DNA from: Pseudoips prasinana
Taxonomy: Eukaryota; Arthropoda; Insecta; Lepidoptera; Nolidae
Length of the DNA: 64,000 nt
Assembly: GCA_951640165.1 (NCBI GenBank)
Contig: OX621249.1
Location: forward strand, 6,995,001 to 7,059,000
Direction: 5' to 3'
The notes under the pieces are model-generated. The model had not been told where the DNA came from. It saw nothing but the letters and a program-made list of their open reading frames with translations, and searched no databases. The position numbers and the translations under genes were made by a program. Positions 33,969-44,823 of the stretch are shown piece after piece. Position 1 is the stretch's first letter, and the number at the start of each line of letters is the position of its first letter.

Positions 33969-35612
33969 CACTCGCGAGCAACCAAATCGACTCAAGCCTA
34001 GACGGCGCACATATACATTGATTTTCCTAAAACGATAAATGGTAATTACAAAAGTGATATGTCATTCGAAAGCTGAAGAATTAGGCTTTCAATTAACATC
34101 AATACCTTAAAAAAAACTAAGCGCTGATTTATTGACACATTTTAATTGGCCGTCAGCGTAAATTACCTCTTTAGGAATCCACGACTTGCGCTACCTGCTC
34201 CCGCTATAAAACCCCCCACTTCCGGTTTATCTTATCAGTTGCTTGTTACAGGTTGACCGGTACACATCTCCGTAAATTGCATTCCTTGTTTTCGCTAACC
34301 CATGGATACCACACCAGAAGAAGCCGCTCAAGTTGTTGCCTTGTTGCAACAAGGGTTAAGTCAGCGAGCAATCGCTGCCCAGCTCCACTTGAGCCAGTCT
34401 TCTGTATCCCGAGTATACAGACGGTTCCAAGAGACTGGTGCCTTCAATCGGAGACCAAGAACGAGCCGCCACCGGTGCACTTCAGAGAGAGACGACCGCT
34501 TCATTGTCTCAACCTCGCTGCGCAATCGACACCTTACGGGCGTTGATGTGCAGCAAGAACTGAGACGTGTACGACAAGTGGCTGTCAGCGAGTGGACAGT
34601 GAGAAGACGCTTGAAGGAAGCCAACTTGACGCCAAAAAGACCTGCGACGGGCCCTAAGTTGACTGCAGGCCACCGACAAGCGCGCCTTCAATTTGCTCGA
34701 GAGCATCTCAATTGGAGCGTTGCGCAATGGCGATCGGTCCTGTTTACTGATGAGTGCAGAATGTGTCTGCATGGCAGTGACAGGAGAGGCCGAGTCTACA
34801 GGCGTCCGGGAGAACGATTTGCCCAATGTTGTTTCGCTGAAACAGTGGCATATGGCGGCGGTTCCTGCATGATGTGGGCTGGTATCTCTTTAGAGGGAAA
34901 AACCGAACTTGTTTTCGTGCCTGGGGGCGGCCGAGGAGGCGGGCTAACAGCTGATCGGTACATCACCGACATTCTACTGGATCATGTTGTGCCCTACGCA
35001 GGGTTTGTCGGTGAAGACTTCGTGTTAATGCACGACAATGCCCGCTGCCACACGGCACGAGTCACTCGACAGTTTCTGCAAGAGGTCGAATTACGCACGA
35101 TGGACTGGCCTGCGCTCAGTCCTGACATGAATCCCATCGAGCACTTATGGGACGAGCTTAAAAGAAGAGTTCGGGCCAGAAATCCAGTCCCTTCAAGCGT
35201 AGACGAGCTAAAGACAGCATTATTAGAGGAGTGGGACGGCATTCCTCAAGAAAATGTCAAAAAATTGATAAGGTCCATGAAAAACAGACTGCGGGATGTA
35301 ATTAGGGCTAGAGGGGGCAATACGAAATACTGATTTAAATAAAATAATTTTATTTTTAATTTTTTTTGTTTAATTTGTCAAATACGAGACACATACCCTT
35401 TTTCCTAAATTCCCGTTTTTCCTACTCTTGCATTCAGACATCATTTATTTCAAAAATGATGGATGGATTTCAATGATAATGATATCAAATTAAAGCTGAC
35501 ATCTTAAGCTTTCGAATGACATATCATTTTAATAATTTCCATTCATGATTTTAGTTGTATCAATGTATGTGTGCGCCGACAAGGCTTGAGTCGATTTGGT
35601 TGCTCGCGAGTG
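33969..35612 (+). mobile_element. Tc1-like transposon, copy 2
   Basis: Same 1644-bp element as at 23170-24813, flanked by TA (33967-33968 and 35613-35614), in the same orientation and 10.8 kb away, inside a Mad1-like intron. TIRs, untranslated parts and transposase are identical as far as I can follow, apart from one base in the 3' part. Confidence 0.97.
34302..35333 (+). CDS. Tc1/mariner-family transposase (DD34E), copy 2
   Basis: A 343-residue frame with the same protein sequence as the copy at 23503-24534, including both HTH units and the FTDEC, HDNARCHTA and SPDMNPIEHLW catalytic motifs. The sequence identity means one copy produced the other, or both came from one source, very recently. 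The 5' leader (34199-34301) has a TATAAAA-like box at 34204-34210 that may act as promoter. Confidence 0.97.
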   Translation: MDTTPEEAAQVVALLQQGLSQRAIAAQLHLSQSSVSRVYRRFQETGAFNRRPRTSRHRCTSERDDRFIVSTSLRNRHLTGVDVQQELRRVRQVAVSEWTVRRRLKEANLTPKRPATGPKLTAGHRQARLQFAREHLNWSVAQWRSVLFTDECRMCLHGSDRRGRVYRRPGERFAQCCFAETVAYGGGSCMMWAGISLEGKTELVFVPGGGRGGGLTADRYITDILLDHVVPYAGFVGEDFVLMHDNARCHTARVTRQFLQEVELRTMDWPALSPDMNPIEHLWDELKRRVRARNPVPSSVDELKTALLEEWDGIPQENVKKLIRSMKNRLRDVIRARGGNTKY

Positions 35613-35614
35613 TA

Positions 35615-36176
35615 GTTGTTTATATTCTCTTTGATGACATTTAAAGTGGTTGGAGTCGCAACCAAACGCTACTACAGGTCGATACGCATGATAATTTTGT
35701 AATTTAATTAGTAGTTTTTTAAGCGCTATCGGAAGATCAGCGTTGCAGTAATTATTATTATTTACTGTAACATTTGCTGAGGTAGACGCCTTTCCTAGCT
35801 AGTACTAATAATGTTGCATGCTTCATTAGTATTATATAAACTAAACGTAATTAATTATAGAGTTCCTGAGTTCGGCTCGTATCGCCGTGTGAAATAGTTG
35901 TGTCCACGCTTGTTAGCAGTAAAAACCAGTCAACATAGACCTCCGCCTTACGGCGTTTGTGTGTAGCTATCGTGTCTACAGTCACTGGTCAAACAGTGCC
36001 TCGCGGCGTCCAGCGACCCAGACCTCCCGCTTATGGAAGTTAACCCGGGCGGCCGGTGTCTCGCACGTTTGGCTAGTGCGACAGCAGCAAAGGGCCGCGG
36101 CAGCTACGCAAAATACGCAAAAGACAATGGGCGGATTGGTACAACCCCTCAATAGCAATGATATATACATCGTTAA
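35615..36176. other. Unassigned segment with one arm of a 48-bp palindrome
   Basis: 35615-35930 shows nothing recognisable. From about 35930 the base composition becomes GC-rich. 36112-36172 is homologous, in inverse orientation, to 43695-43770, the region before the LINE D ORF1. The last 22 bases before TTAA (36151-36172) are an exact inverted match of 43695-43716. Short frames here (35959-36276 and the opposite strand) have no support as genes. Confidence 0.5.
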
Positions 36177-36397
36177 GCCGGATCCCCACTTGAGCAGCCG
36201 CGGGGCGAGCGGCCGCCTCAACTCGCGGCAGCTCCAGTGGAGACGCTGCCGCGGGTCGAGGCGTGCCGCGTCTTGAGCCAAACGAGGCGGCCTCGTGACG
36301 AGCCATTTTGTGTCGGTAAACGTCGGTGCTCAAAGGCGCCTCAGTGTGAGCCACGCGAACAGTGGAGACGGACGTTGTACGCTCACTTCGCGGCAAA

Positions 36398-39132
36398 ATG
36401 GACAATAATAAATGCATTGAGTTAATTAAAGAATATCAAAGCCACAGGCTTCTATGGGATCCGACGTCACCACATCATTATAATAAGGCCTTTAAGGAAG
36501 ATTCCTGGAAAATTATAAGTAAGAAAATAGGAATATCTGTAACGGAAGTGAAAAAGAAGATGACGGCACTTTGTGGTTCTTTTCGGAGGGAAAAATCCCG
36601 ACACAAACAAAGCCTCATCACGGGATCAGGTAAATATATTTTTGTTGTAATATTTCAATTTCTTAAGTGACGAAATCTGCATTCCGGATCGTACCGGCTC
36701 ATTGGGGATTGAGAATCTGATATTATTATTCCCTTCCTCTGTGGCGCAGCCATGGCATGGCCCGTGTACAGATTGACATTTCTGTGAACGCGCCATGCTG
36801 TGGCGTCATTGTCCGCGCGCTCTAAATGTAGCTATAGTTGACGAAAACTATGTCTATCTTGCTTTAAGTTGTATAAAGTGTGTAGATAAATAAAAAAGAC
36901 GGCGTATAGGCACATTTAACGACTCTGAAAGTATTTTAGTAGAAATATACAAGCATTCCAATGTTGGTGTCTCTTTGTTCAGTCAGTGTAGCGCGAGCCG
37001 GGTGCGCGTAATAACGAAATTGTGTGTATTTTCCGTGTTTTTGTGTGTTTTTGTGCTATTATATCATGAATGGGTATGTAATAAACATTCCAAACTGACC
37101 TAAAGCATTTTTATAACGTTAGCTTATTTCATAACGATAACAACTACATAAGTTTCTTTGTATAGCGTTCATACAAAATATTAGAGATACCTATGGTCAT
37201 TTTAAATGATCGATACCCCAGACGCCACTCTGAGGTGGCGGCCATTTTGCACACGCGCCACTGACGTGACAGTTAGCGCAAAATGGCCCCCACAGTTGAA
37301 CGGAGTCCAGTCACTGAACATATTTTAGTTTCGATGAAGACTATTTAGACTAAAGAGTTCTGTTACCTAAAGTATTAATTATATTAAATTACAACAGGAA
37401 GGGGTATGCACATATCTATTTAAAATGCAATTTCATGTTTAAATTATTTATTGTTACTGCTTATACCTATAACTACCTTATAATTTTTTCCAGGCCGTAA
37501 CGAAATTTATATTTCAAAATGGTTCGCTTACGAGCACTTCCACTTTTTAGCGGACAAATTCACTCCCCGTGAAACTACGTCTACCGACAAGTCGACAACG
37601 GACACAATGCAGAAAGAACCATCAACAGCTGCTGCAACTGATACTTATGTAAATATTTATTATCTCCTTTTTTTTTTAAACATTACTTTTTGGTTTATTA
37701 TATCATCAATATCTACATTGCCATGGTATTTCTCCATTGGTAACAAAGTGTGTAGCCAAGTGTGAACGAATTGATTTTGCGTCATTTGCAGACCTTCGTG
37801 GAATTGCGCGTAAAGGTAAGAACGAGGTCCCAACTTCTTCATGTCTCCAAGACCCATTTGCAAAATTCCCATCAACTTCAGAATCTAAATTTCCTGCTGG
37901 TGTATAAATATTTATGCGCATTTTTCTTAAAAAATTATGCAAATAAACAGTAGCCAATACCACTTTGGTAGCAATATTTGGTTCCAATAACATTGGCTTT
38001 CTTAACACTCTAAATACAGAACTCATAATACCAAAAGCATTTTCTACCACGCGCCGTGCTCTAGATAGACGGTAATTAAATACTCTTTCTGGGGAGCCAT
38101 TATCTGGAGTCCCCTCAAATGGTTTCATTGTATAATTATTTAAGGCAAATGCCTTGTCAGCTAATATAAAATAAGGTACTTCAGTTAAATATGGTACCTG
38201 TAATATACTAGGTGCTGGCAACTTTAATTCCTTATTTTCCAATTTCGAATATAATGTAGAGTTTCTGAAGACTCCACCATCAGATATGCGTCCTTGACAA
38301 CCAACATCTACATACAAAAAATTGTAATGAGCATCTACCAATCCTAGCAATACGATGCTAGGAAAATCCTTATAATTTATATATTCTCCATGACTATTCA
38401 GCGGTGATTGGAGAACAATATGTTTCCCATCAAGGGCACCAATGCAATGAGGAAAATGCCAATAATTATCAAAATCTTCTGATATTTTTAACCATTCTTC
38501 TTCTGACGATGGTATCTGAAAATTCAAATGAATTTAAATATACTACCACTAGATTCACATTTACAATAATTATGGTCTGAGGTGGTTGTCATGTGATCAA
38601 TGCATGAATGTATGAATAGAGTATAAAGATGTTTTGTGAAAAAAAAAATACAGCGATGACATCAGCGATAGTAATGTTTCCCTAATAATTTAATTTATTT
38701 CAATTACAGAATAAAGAAACAGTTGTGAATGAAACACTACCTGAAACATCTTCCGAAAACTTAACATTGTCCCTCGATGATCAACGACAGTTGCCGTCTA
38801 CAACTCCGAGATCAAATAAAAGAAAGGAGACAGATATTTTGGAAAATAACATTGATCTTGATAAAGCTATAGAGGTATTAAATTATACTGATGATACCTA
38901 CGATACTTTCGGTAAACATGTTGCAGCAAAACTTAGAAAGTATGACGCTCTAACATCAGCACACGTAGAAAAGAGTATAATGGACATCATTTTTCAAGCA
39001 GATGTGGGTATGTTGCCTGGCACACGACAAGGATACTACACTCAGGAATACGGGCAAAACCAAACTTCTGCACCACCACAAAATGCTGTTGGGAGTTTTG
39101 AAGAATCTCCTACACATATTTGTAACTTATAA
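36398..39132 (+). CDS. Harbinger accessory protein with MADF domain
   Basis: Exons 36398-36629, 37494-37648 and 38710-39132, GT-AG borders with matching phases, about 269 residues. The first two exons form a MADF (Myb/SANT-like) domain: IELIKEYQSHRLLWDPTS, DSWKIISKKIG, KKKMTALCGSFRRE and SKWFAYEHFHFLADKF. The rest is polar, ending in a helix (TFGKHVAAKLRKYDALTSAHVEKSIMDII), like the BESS-type dimerisation tail of such proteins. In Harbinger elements this second protein binds the TIRs and brings the transposase to the nucleus. It starts about 220 bases inside the left TIR. The reading frame is intact. Confidence 0.88.
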
Positions 39133-40317
39133 TTATTTACTATAAATAAAGGATAATTTGAAAAACATACCTGAACATATTCATTTAGCACTTCTACCAA
39201 GCCATCACATGTTTCGCGAACAATTTTAGAAATCTTCTTCTTAGCGTTTCGATGGCAAACTCGTCAAATTTTTGTGGCCCAGAACGTGGCCACACTGATT
39301 GCCCTGCTTGTGGCACTTTTAAGATCGTGCCATGAACATGTGGCAGGGCAGGCTGGGCAAGCTGTTAGATGGGCCATGGATTGGACCGATGCTCCGCAAA
39401 TACAGTCCATTTTGGGGTTGTTCGACAGTCCCCACCTAGACATGTTTTCTTTGCTTCGGCCCACCTGAGTCCGGAGTCTGTTTAGGGACTTCCAGATCGG
39501 CCACGGTAATTGATGTCCAGGTGGGAGGCTTTCGGAAAGCGTGACAAACTGATCCATGAATCCTTTTTGTGCACGCCAGATGCTGCATCTCGCTGTTGAG
39601 GGATCGGTCGTTAGTGGCGTGGTGCATTTGGCAAAACTATTTCGGCTTTTAAGCCTTTGCGGCGGTAGCCTATGCCCATAGAGGGGGTGCCGGGGATCAC
39701 CATCCATTTTGGCCCTTTCTAGGGAGCTTGCTACAGTCCTGCGAACGTCTGGTGGCGCTATGCCAGCCAGTGGATACAGCAAATTTACCGGGGTCGGCTT
39801 CAAACACCCAGTGATTATCCGGCACGATTCGTTTAAGGCTGTATCCACTCGCCTTGCGTGCGTGGAGCGGGCCCAAACTGAGCAAGCGTATTCGCCGGCA
39901 GAAAATGCTAGCGCCAGTCCTGACGTCCGCAGCACTTGCTTTAGAAATAGATTGCTTTGATACTCTAAAAAGGTATTGTAAACTAACAAATGAATCACCA
40001 GTTGCCAAATATCTTAATGTTATCGCAAGTCTTTCTCTAGTCGTTATGGCTTTGCGGAACGACGTGTCTTTTTTTCCAATAATTGGATGAAGTTTCATAC
40101 ATAGACCATCAAATGTTTCAGAATTCATTCTAATAAAATTTTGTATAGTATCTTCTACTCCTTCAAAAGTCATATCTGACAATATTTCTTTGAAATTATC
40201 ATTTCGCTGCCGATATAATTCCTTGATCCACCATTGACGTTTGACTTTCTGTCCTTTTTTCTTTTTGTAGTGATTAATTATCACTAAAGCTGCAGCGATT
40301 TTGCGTGCGTCACCCAT
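37706..40317 (-). pseudogene. Harbinger transposase (DDE_Tnp_4), interrupted by a LINE fragment
   Basis: Minus-strand exon 1 runs 40317 to 39940, is broken by an insertion (39234-39939) and resumes from 39233 to 39171. Exon 2 runs 38515-37706, joined in phase 0. The N-terminus is MGDARKIAAALVIINHYKK, with an HTH region (LRYLATGDSFVSLQYLFRVS). Catalytic motifs are GALDGKH, LADKAF and SRARRVVENAFG, and the C-terminus is DAKSIRSHLATHFV ending in PWQ, as usual for the family. A 9-bp repeat TTTAGAAAT flanks the insertion. Leaving the insertion out keeps the frame, so the gene was intact before it. Confidence 0.87.
39234..39939 (-). mobile_element. 5'-truncated LINE insertion (ORF C-terminus)
   Basis: Minus-strand frame of about 220 residues: SGLALAFSAGEYACSVWARS, CRIITGCLKPTPVNLLYPLAGI, and near the end DCICGASVQSMAHLTACPAC, a CCHC-like finger seen at the C-terminus of some non-LTR ORF2 proteins. 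The 3' end is a (AAG)n tail. It is flanked by TTTAGAAAT (39225-39233 and 39940-39948). It contains no RT core. Confidence 0.8.
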
Positions 40318-40482
40318 GGTAGCTAGTAAGAAACTAGATAAATTCGTTGCTCGGCTTGAGGCACGCTGCAGAGTTGCTGATTAATGTGGCTCAAGTGGAG
40401 ATGTATAAAGTTTCCGCGGCGCGCGGCATGCTCAGATTGAGGCAGCTCGCCCCGCGGCTGCTCAAGTGGGGATGCGCCTTAA

Positions 40483-43400
40483 GATAGGTATTTTTTAGTA
40501 GAACAATATTGACTATGGCGGCGTTTTTCAATTCGTTGTCCGTTTGGAGTTATCGGTACAAATGTGAAATGTTTTTTTATGCTTTTAATTAATGTTTTTT
40601 TACCGATACGTGTTATTCTTGTTATTATAACAAGAATATTATCGTTCCGTAAAAATGCTAAGTCGCGCCCGGGCGACCGATGTTGTCCTCCCGCCCCACC
40701 CCCAAAACTCGGCAGCAGATCGGCGCGCGCGCGCGCAGATTTCAGTCGATTTCTGGTGTTGTGTGAGAGATTACGTTTCGTTAATTGCCTACCTGCACTT
40801 CTTTTTAACGACTTTTTGACCCGGCTTTCTCCTTGGACTTCGAAATACTTCGCGAACTTGACATTGTTGTGCTGTGCTCTCTTTTAACGTATACTGGCTT
40901 ATCTAACGGAACTCTGAACTGCTTATCGATTGGATTGTTGAAAAATGGAAGGTCCCCGCAATTGTGTGATGTGTCGACGGGGGCTTTATCGCGGAAGATA
41001 TCAACAACACATTTTAGATGAAAACCTTCCAAGGGCGCGGCCAGAATTTGCATCATACGTGCAACAACATGCATTATTAGAGGTTAGTAGATACTTAAAT
41101 AGTCTATTATTTTATTATTTCACTACTTTTTACACTTGAAAGTTAAACATCTCCTGTTAATACCTACATACATACGTTCGCTCTTTTTAGCGAAAGGCAC
41201 ACTCCTGGCTTAATTCTCTTAGGTAAAAATAGAAATTAATAATGGAACTACCTTTTAGGACGACTGAGCTTTCAGAAATATTATTATTTTATAATAGAAG
41301 TATCAACACCTGTTCACGTCAAATACAACATGCTAAAACCATGTTTATTACATCTAATTGTTATTGCCATTTCTTTTGTTATGGCTGGGCTTTTGTTATA
41401 CCAGGTGTATTTGAAACAAACTATACATAATAATATTAAGGCCTTTTTAGTAAACTAATTATATTCTTTTAACTTCCAGGTCGCATTTGACGGAACACGA
41501 CGTGTATGCCACCGATGTTGGCAAAGAATCGAAAATAACATCAGGCCGCCACCTGTACCACATCAAATCGAAGAACCACATGTTGTGGAGCCACCAGTGC
41601 AAGAGGTGGAGCCACCAGTGCAAGAGCTTCAAGTTGCCGAGTACACTAGAGCTCCTAACACTCCTGGGCATTGCATTTTCAACTACTGTGTCAATGAGTC
41701 TCGTCATCGAATACCAGAGTGTATCAAAGTGTATATATTTTGTGAGTATAAATTGTACATCCCTAATGGCGCGCGAGTATGCAGAGAGCACTTGCAGGGA
41801 AATAATTGGGAAGAACTCCCTGAATTCTGCAATGTTACTCATGGCTTTACAGCAGCGCAGGTTAGTGACATTTGTGATATACTGCGAGCTACTATCCAAC
41901 GCGCAACTAGAATAGATTTTAGTGTGCGAGGTGCTTTATCCGATGATGAATTACACTTTTGGGTCGGACTCAACAATGAGCAGTTGGATATCATTTTGGA
42001 ACAAACTCCTTCATTAACTCAAAACTGCATAAATCCCAGAACAAGGCTAGGCATATACCTGACTAAGCTTCGAACTGGAGAACCAAATGAAAGATTAGCC
42101 ACTTTATTTAATATGTCAAGAAGGCAACTTGAGCGGCATCTATCTAAGGCACGCGAATGCCTTACAAATGAATATGTCATCCTTCACTTAGGATTGGATC
42201 ACATTGACCGAAACAACATATTAGAGAGGAACTTAACTATTCCAAGGAACCTTTTTGGCAATGAAGAAAATACAAAAGCAATTTTGATATGTGATGGAAC
42301 TTATATTTACATTCTCAAAAGTTCCAACTTTTTATTTCAACGGCAGTCATATAGCCTTCACAAATACCAAAATCTACTGAAACCATTTTTGATAGTATGT
42401 CCTGATGGCTATATAGTAGATGTGAAGGGGCCATACGCCGCGATAAAAACTGACGCAAACATTATGCAAGACTTAATGAATGATGACACGAACCCAATCC
42501 ATATTTTTTTGGAACCAAACGACGCCTTTATATTAGACCGAGGCTTCAGGGATAGTTTAGATGACATAGAGGCACATGGCTATGAATATTATGTACCTCC
42601 AACCAAAGCTCGTCAGGAGACACAACTCAGTACCGAGCAAGCCAATGAAGCACGAGCGGTTACGATGTGCCGATGGGTAGTGGAAGTGGTGAATGGTAGG
42701 TTTAAGCGTGATTTTAAACTTTTGCGCCAAAAATATTTTAATAGAGCGCTTCCAAGTATGTTCAATGATTTTAAAATCGCTGCTGCCATTTTAAACCACT
42801 TCCACGTACCCATCACAGATAATGCACTCGCAGAAGAGTTTTTAACTCAAATAAGAGCTAAAGTAGATTCGCCGAATCTTTTATATAATTATGTTGAAAG
42901 GAAGCGGCTCAATTCCCGAAGGGCTAACTTTCAACGTTTGGCAGCTAATGAGCTAGAATACTTTCCGATATTGTCAGAGGAACAAATAATTGTCTTTGCA
43001 TTGGGTACCTATCAATTAAAACTCGCAAGATCTTACTGCGCTGAACACATTAGAAACGGCTTGTACATAATAGAAGTTTATAGAGAAAACGATTTAGATG
43101 ACTTGCCTGAATATGGGATGGATGAAGACGCGTGGCTGTTACGTGGACGTATCCAATCAAGACACGTGCGTTCAAGAATATACTATTGTTATATTTTAGT
43201 AAATAATAATGAAAATGAAAATAATCCCATAGTACAGCATTATTGTACATGTTTAACAGGACGACGTACCATGGGCACTTGTGCGCATACTTTATCAATA
43301 ATATGGTATTTAGGACACGCAAGACACATGGGATTTACTGCACCTGCAGCCTTCTTAAATGACGTCATCGTGGATGAAACATAAATAAATAAAAATAAAT

Positions 43401-43691
43401 ACCTGAGTTAAGTTTTTCGTGCAAGTAGGCCTAAGAGAATTATGTACGTACCTATTATGTTTGTACCTAGTAATAATAAGCAATTGTAGATTTTATTGAC
43501 AATACATGACGTGGCACGATTGTTATGTGTTTACTTTATACCTTCTAGCTTCAATAACCAATATTTTTTGAAAATAAGAAATAATAATAATGCAAGCAAA
43601 ATGGATGGACAAAGCGGCCTATAACTCCGAACGGACAACGAATAGAAAAACGCCGCCATAGTCAATATTGTTCTACTAAAAAATACCTATC
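40483..43691 (+). mobile_element. DDE_Tnp_4-SWIM transposon, copy 3, near-perfect ends
   Basis: TIRs of about 72 bp (GATAGGTATTTTTTAGTAGA at 40483, inverted at 43691) with only two mismatches seen, flanked by TAA (40480-40482 and 43692-43694). Length is 3209 bp with one intact two-exon gene. The 3-bp TAA target fits the TWA preference of PIF/Harbinger elements. It landed in the TTAA that borders the neighbouring Harbinger element. 43385-43615 is a non-coding 3' region. Confidence 0.92.
40945..43384 (+). CDS. DDE_Tnp_4 transposase with zinc fingers and SWIM finger (copy 3)
   Basis: Exons 40945-41082 and 41480-43384, phase-0 intron, about 680 residues. Exon 1 has CVMCRRGLYRGRYQQH. Exon 2 opens VAFDGTRRVCHRCWQR. 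A Pro/Gln/Glu repeat (EPPVQEVEPPVQE) parallels the Gln-rich stretch of copy 1. Then come C-x4-C...CREH, an HTH (KLRTGEPNERLATLFNMSRR), catalytic CDGTYIYILKSSNF, LDRGFRD and CRWVVEVVNGRFKRD, and the SWIM motif CTCLTGRRTMGTCAH. With near-identical TIRs, a clean TAA duplication and an open frame, this is the best reference copy of the family and may be functional. Confidence 0.9.
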
Positions 43692-43872
43692 TAACGATGT
43701 ATATATCATTGCTATTGGAGGGTTGTACCAGGTTCCGTGCTTTTTTGCCCATTGTCATTTGTTTCTACAACTGCGCCGCCGCAACGATACTACGCTTTGG
43801 ATCTGATAGTAACTGCGCTACGCTTATACTAACGTTCGACTATTTGTTATTACCTTTTATAATTTTTTCAAC

Positions 43873-44823
43873 ATGTCCTTACCACGCACGCCGCCGCCTT
43901 CTATAAACCAAGCTCAATCGGACCCGAACCTAAGTCTAACTAATTCATTAATGGACTCAAATAACGTCAATCTTAAGGGTCGCGGCAGCAAAAGATATCG
44001 TCCCACAGACCCTCCAGGTGACGAATCGCATGATATTGCAGCAGAAATAAAGGAAATATTAAAGGCCTGGAAAGTCGAGCAGGATGCAAATTTAAATCGA
44101 GTCCTTAGTGAACAAAGTGTTCTTATGTCGAAGCTCTCCACTGACTTAGCTGAGTTAAAAATGCAAAACCTTTCTATTCAAAAATCAAACCTCGAAATAG
44201 AAAGATCCGTGACTTTCATGAACGAGGAGTACAACGACATGAAGAAGCAGATTGAGTCTCTTAAAAAAGAACGGAAAGAATACCTGCATACCATCCAAGA
44301 ACTTGAAAAGAAAGTCACTGACCTTCAGCAAAGCTCCCGCAGCTCCTCTATAGAGATTCGAAACGTACCTTCCTCGGAGCGTGAAACCACCACTGACCTC
44401 ATGCAGATAGCGGAGAACCTTGGCAAAGTGCTTGAAATACCTATCAATGAGGTACGCGACGTCTATCGTATTCCAGGAAAACAAGGAAATACTAAACCGA
44501 TTGTTATTGAACTCACCTCGGTGCAAAGTAAGGAGAGGATACTTACCTCCGCGAAAAATTTCAACAAATCTCGTTCTCGTGAGGACCGCCTGAACTCCAG
44601 TCTGATGGGCTGTGCAGGGAAAGCTTCGCCAATATACGTAGCGGAATATCTACCGAGCTCAGTGAAAAAGCTATTCTACTTAGCAAGAGAATTTGCCAAG
44701 CTAAACAAATATGACTTCTGTTGGACCACAAACGGCAAGGTTTTCCTTCGCAAGCAACATGGCGACAGACACATTTTAGTTCAATCTGAGCAATTCCTCC
44801 TTGATCTCCAACATCAACAATGA
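43873..44823 (+). CDS. LINE D ORF1: coiled coil and FP-like domain
   Basis: 316 residues. The N-terminus (MSLPRTPPPSINQAQSDPNL) is Pro/Ser-rich, a long coiled coil covers about residues 75-155, and the C-terminal domain starts SSSIEIRNVPSSE and contains EVRDVYRIPGKQGN and KVFLRKQHGDRHILV. It aligns by eye with LINE A ORF1, including the SSSIEIRN[IV]P signature. The protein should package LINE RNA. The frame is intact even though the element has lost its ORF2 end, so it cannot move by itself. Confidence 0.85.
   Translation: MSLPRTPPPSINQAQSDPNLSLTNSLMDSNNVNLKGRGSKRYRPTDPPGDESHDIAAEIKEILKAWKVEQDANLNRVLSEQSVLMSKLSTDLAELKMQNLSIQKSNLEIERSVTFMNEEYNDMKKQIESLKKERKEYLHTIQELEKKVTDLQQSSRSSSIEIRNVPSSERETTTDLMQIAENLGKVLEIPINEVRDVYRIPGKQGNTKPIVIELTSVQSKERILTSAKNFNKSRSREDRLNSSLMGCAGKASPIYVAEYLPSSVKKLFYLAREFAKLNKYDFCWTTNGKVFLRKQHGDRHILVQSEQFLLDLQHQQ

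Larger units (their letters stand above)
36177..40478. mobile_element. PIF/Harbinger transposon with MADF protein and DDE transposase genes
   Basis: Ends share ATCCCCACTTGAGCAGCCGC and the following GGGGCGAGC as inverted repeats (left from 36177, right ending at 40478), flanked by TTAA on both sides (TTA is the usual Harbinger target). The element carries the two expected genes, a MADF-domain protein on the + strand and a DDE_Tnp_4 transposase on the minus strand. A 706-bp LINE piece (39234-39939) has inserted in the transposase. A SWIM-transposase element has inserted in the right TTAA (40479-40482). Confidence 0.88.

Noticed and set aside
35959..36425. Several overlapping GC-rich frames of 60-114 codons on both strands
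   Set aside because: No family motif, overlapping on opposite strands, and partly inside a Harbinger TIR. GC-rich sequence has few stops by chance.
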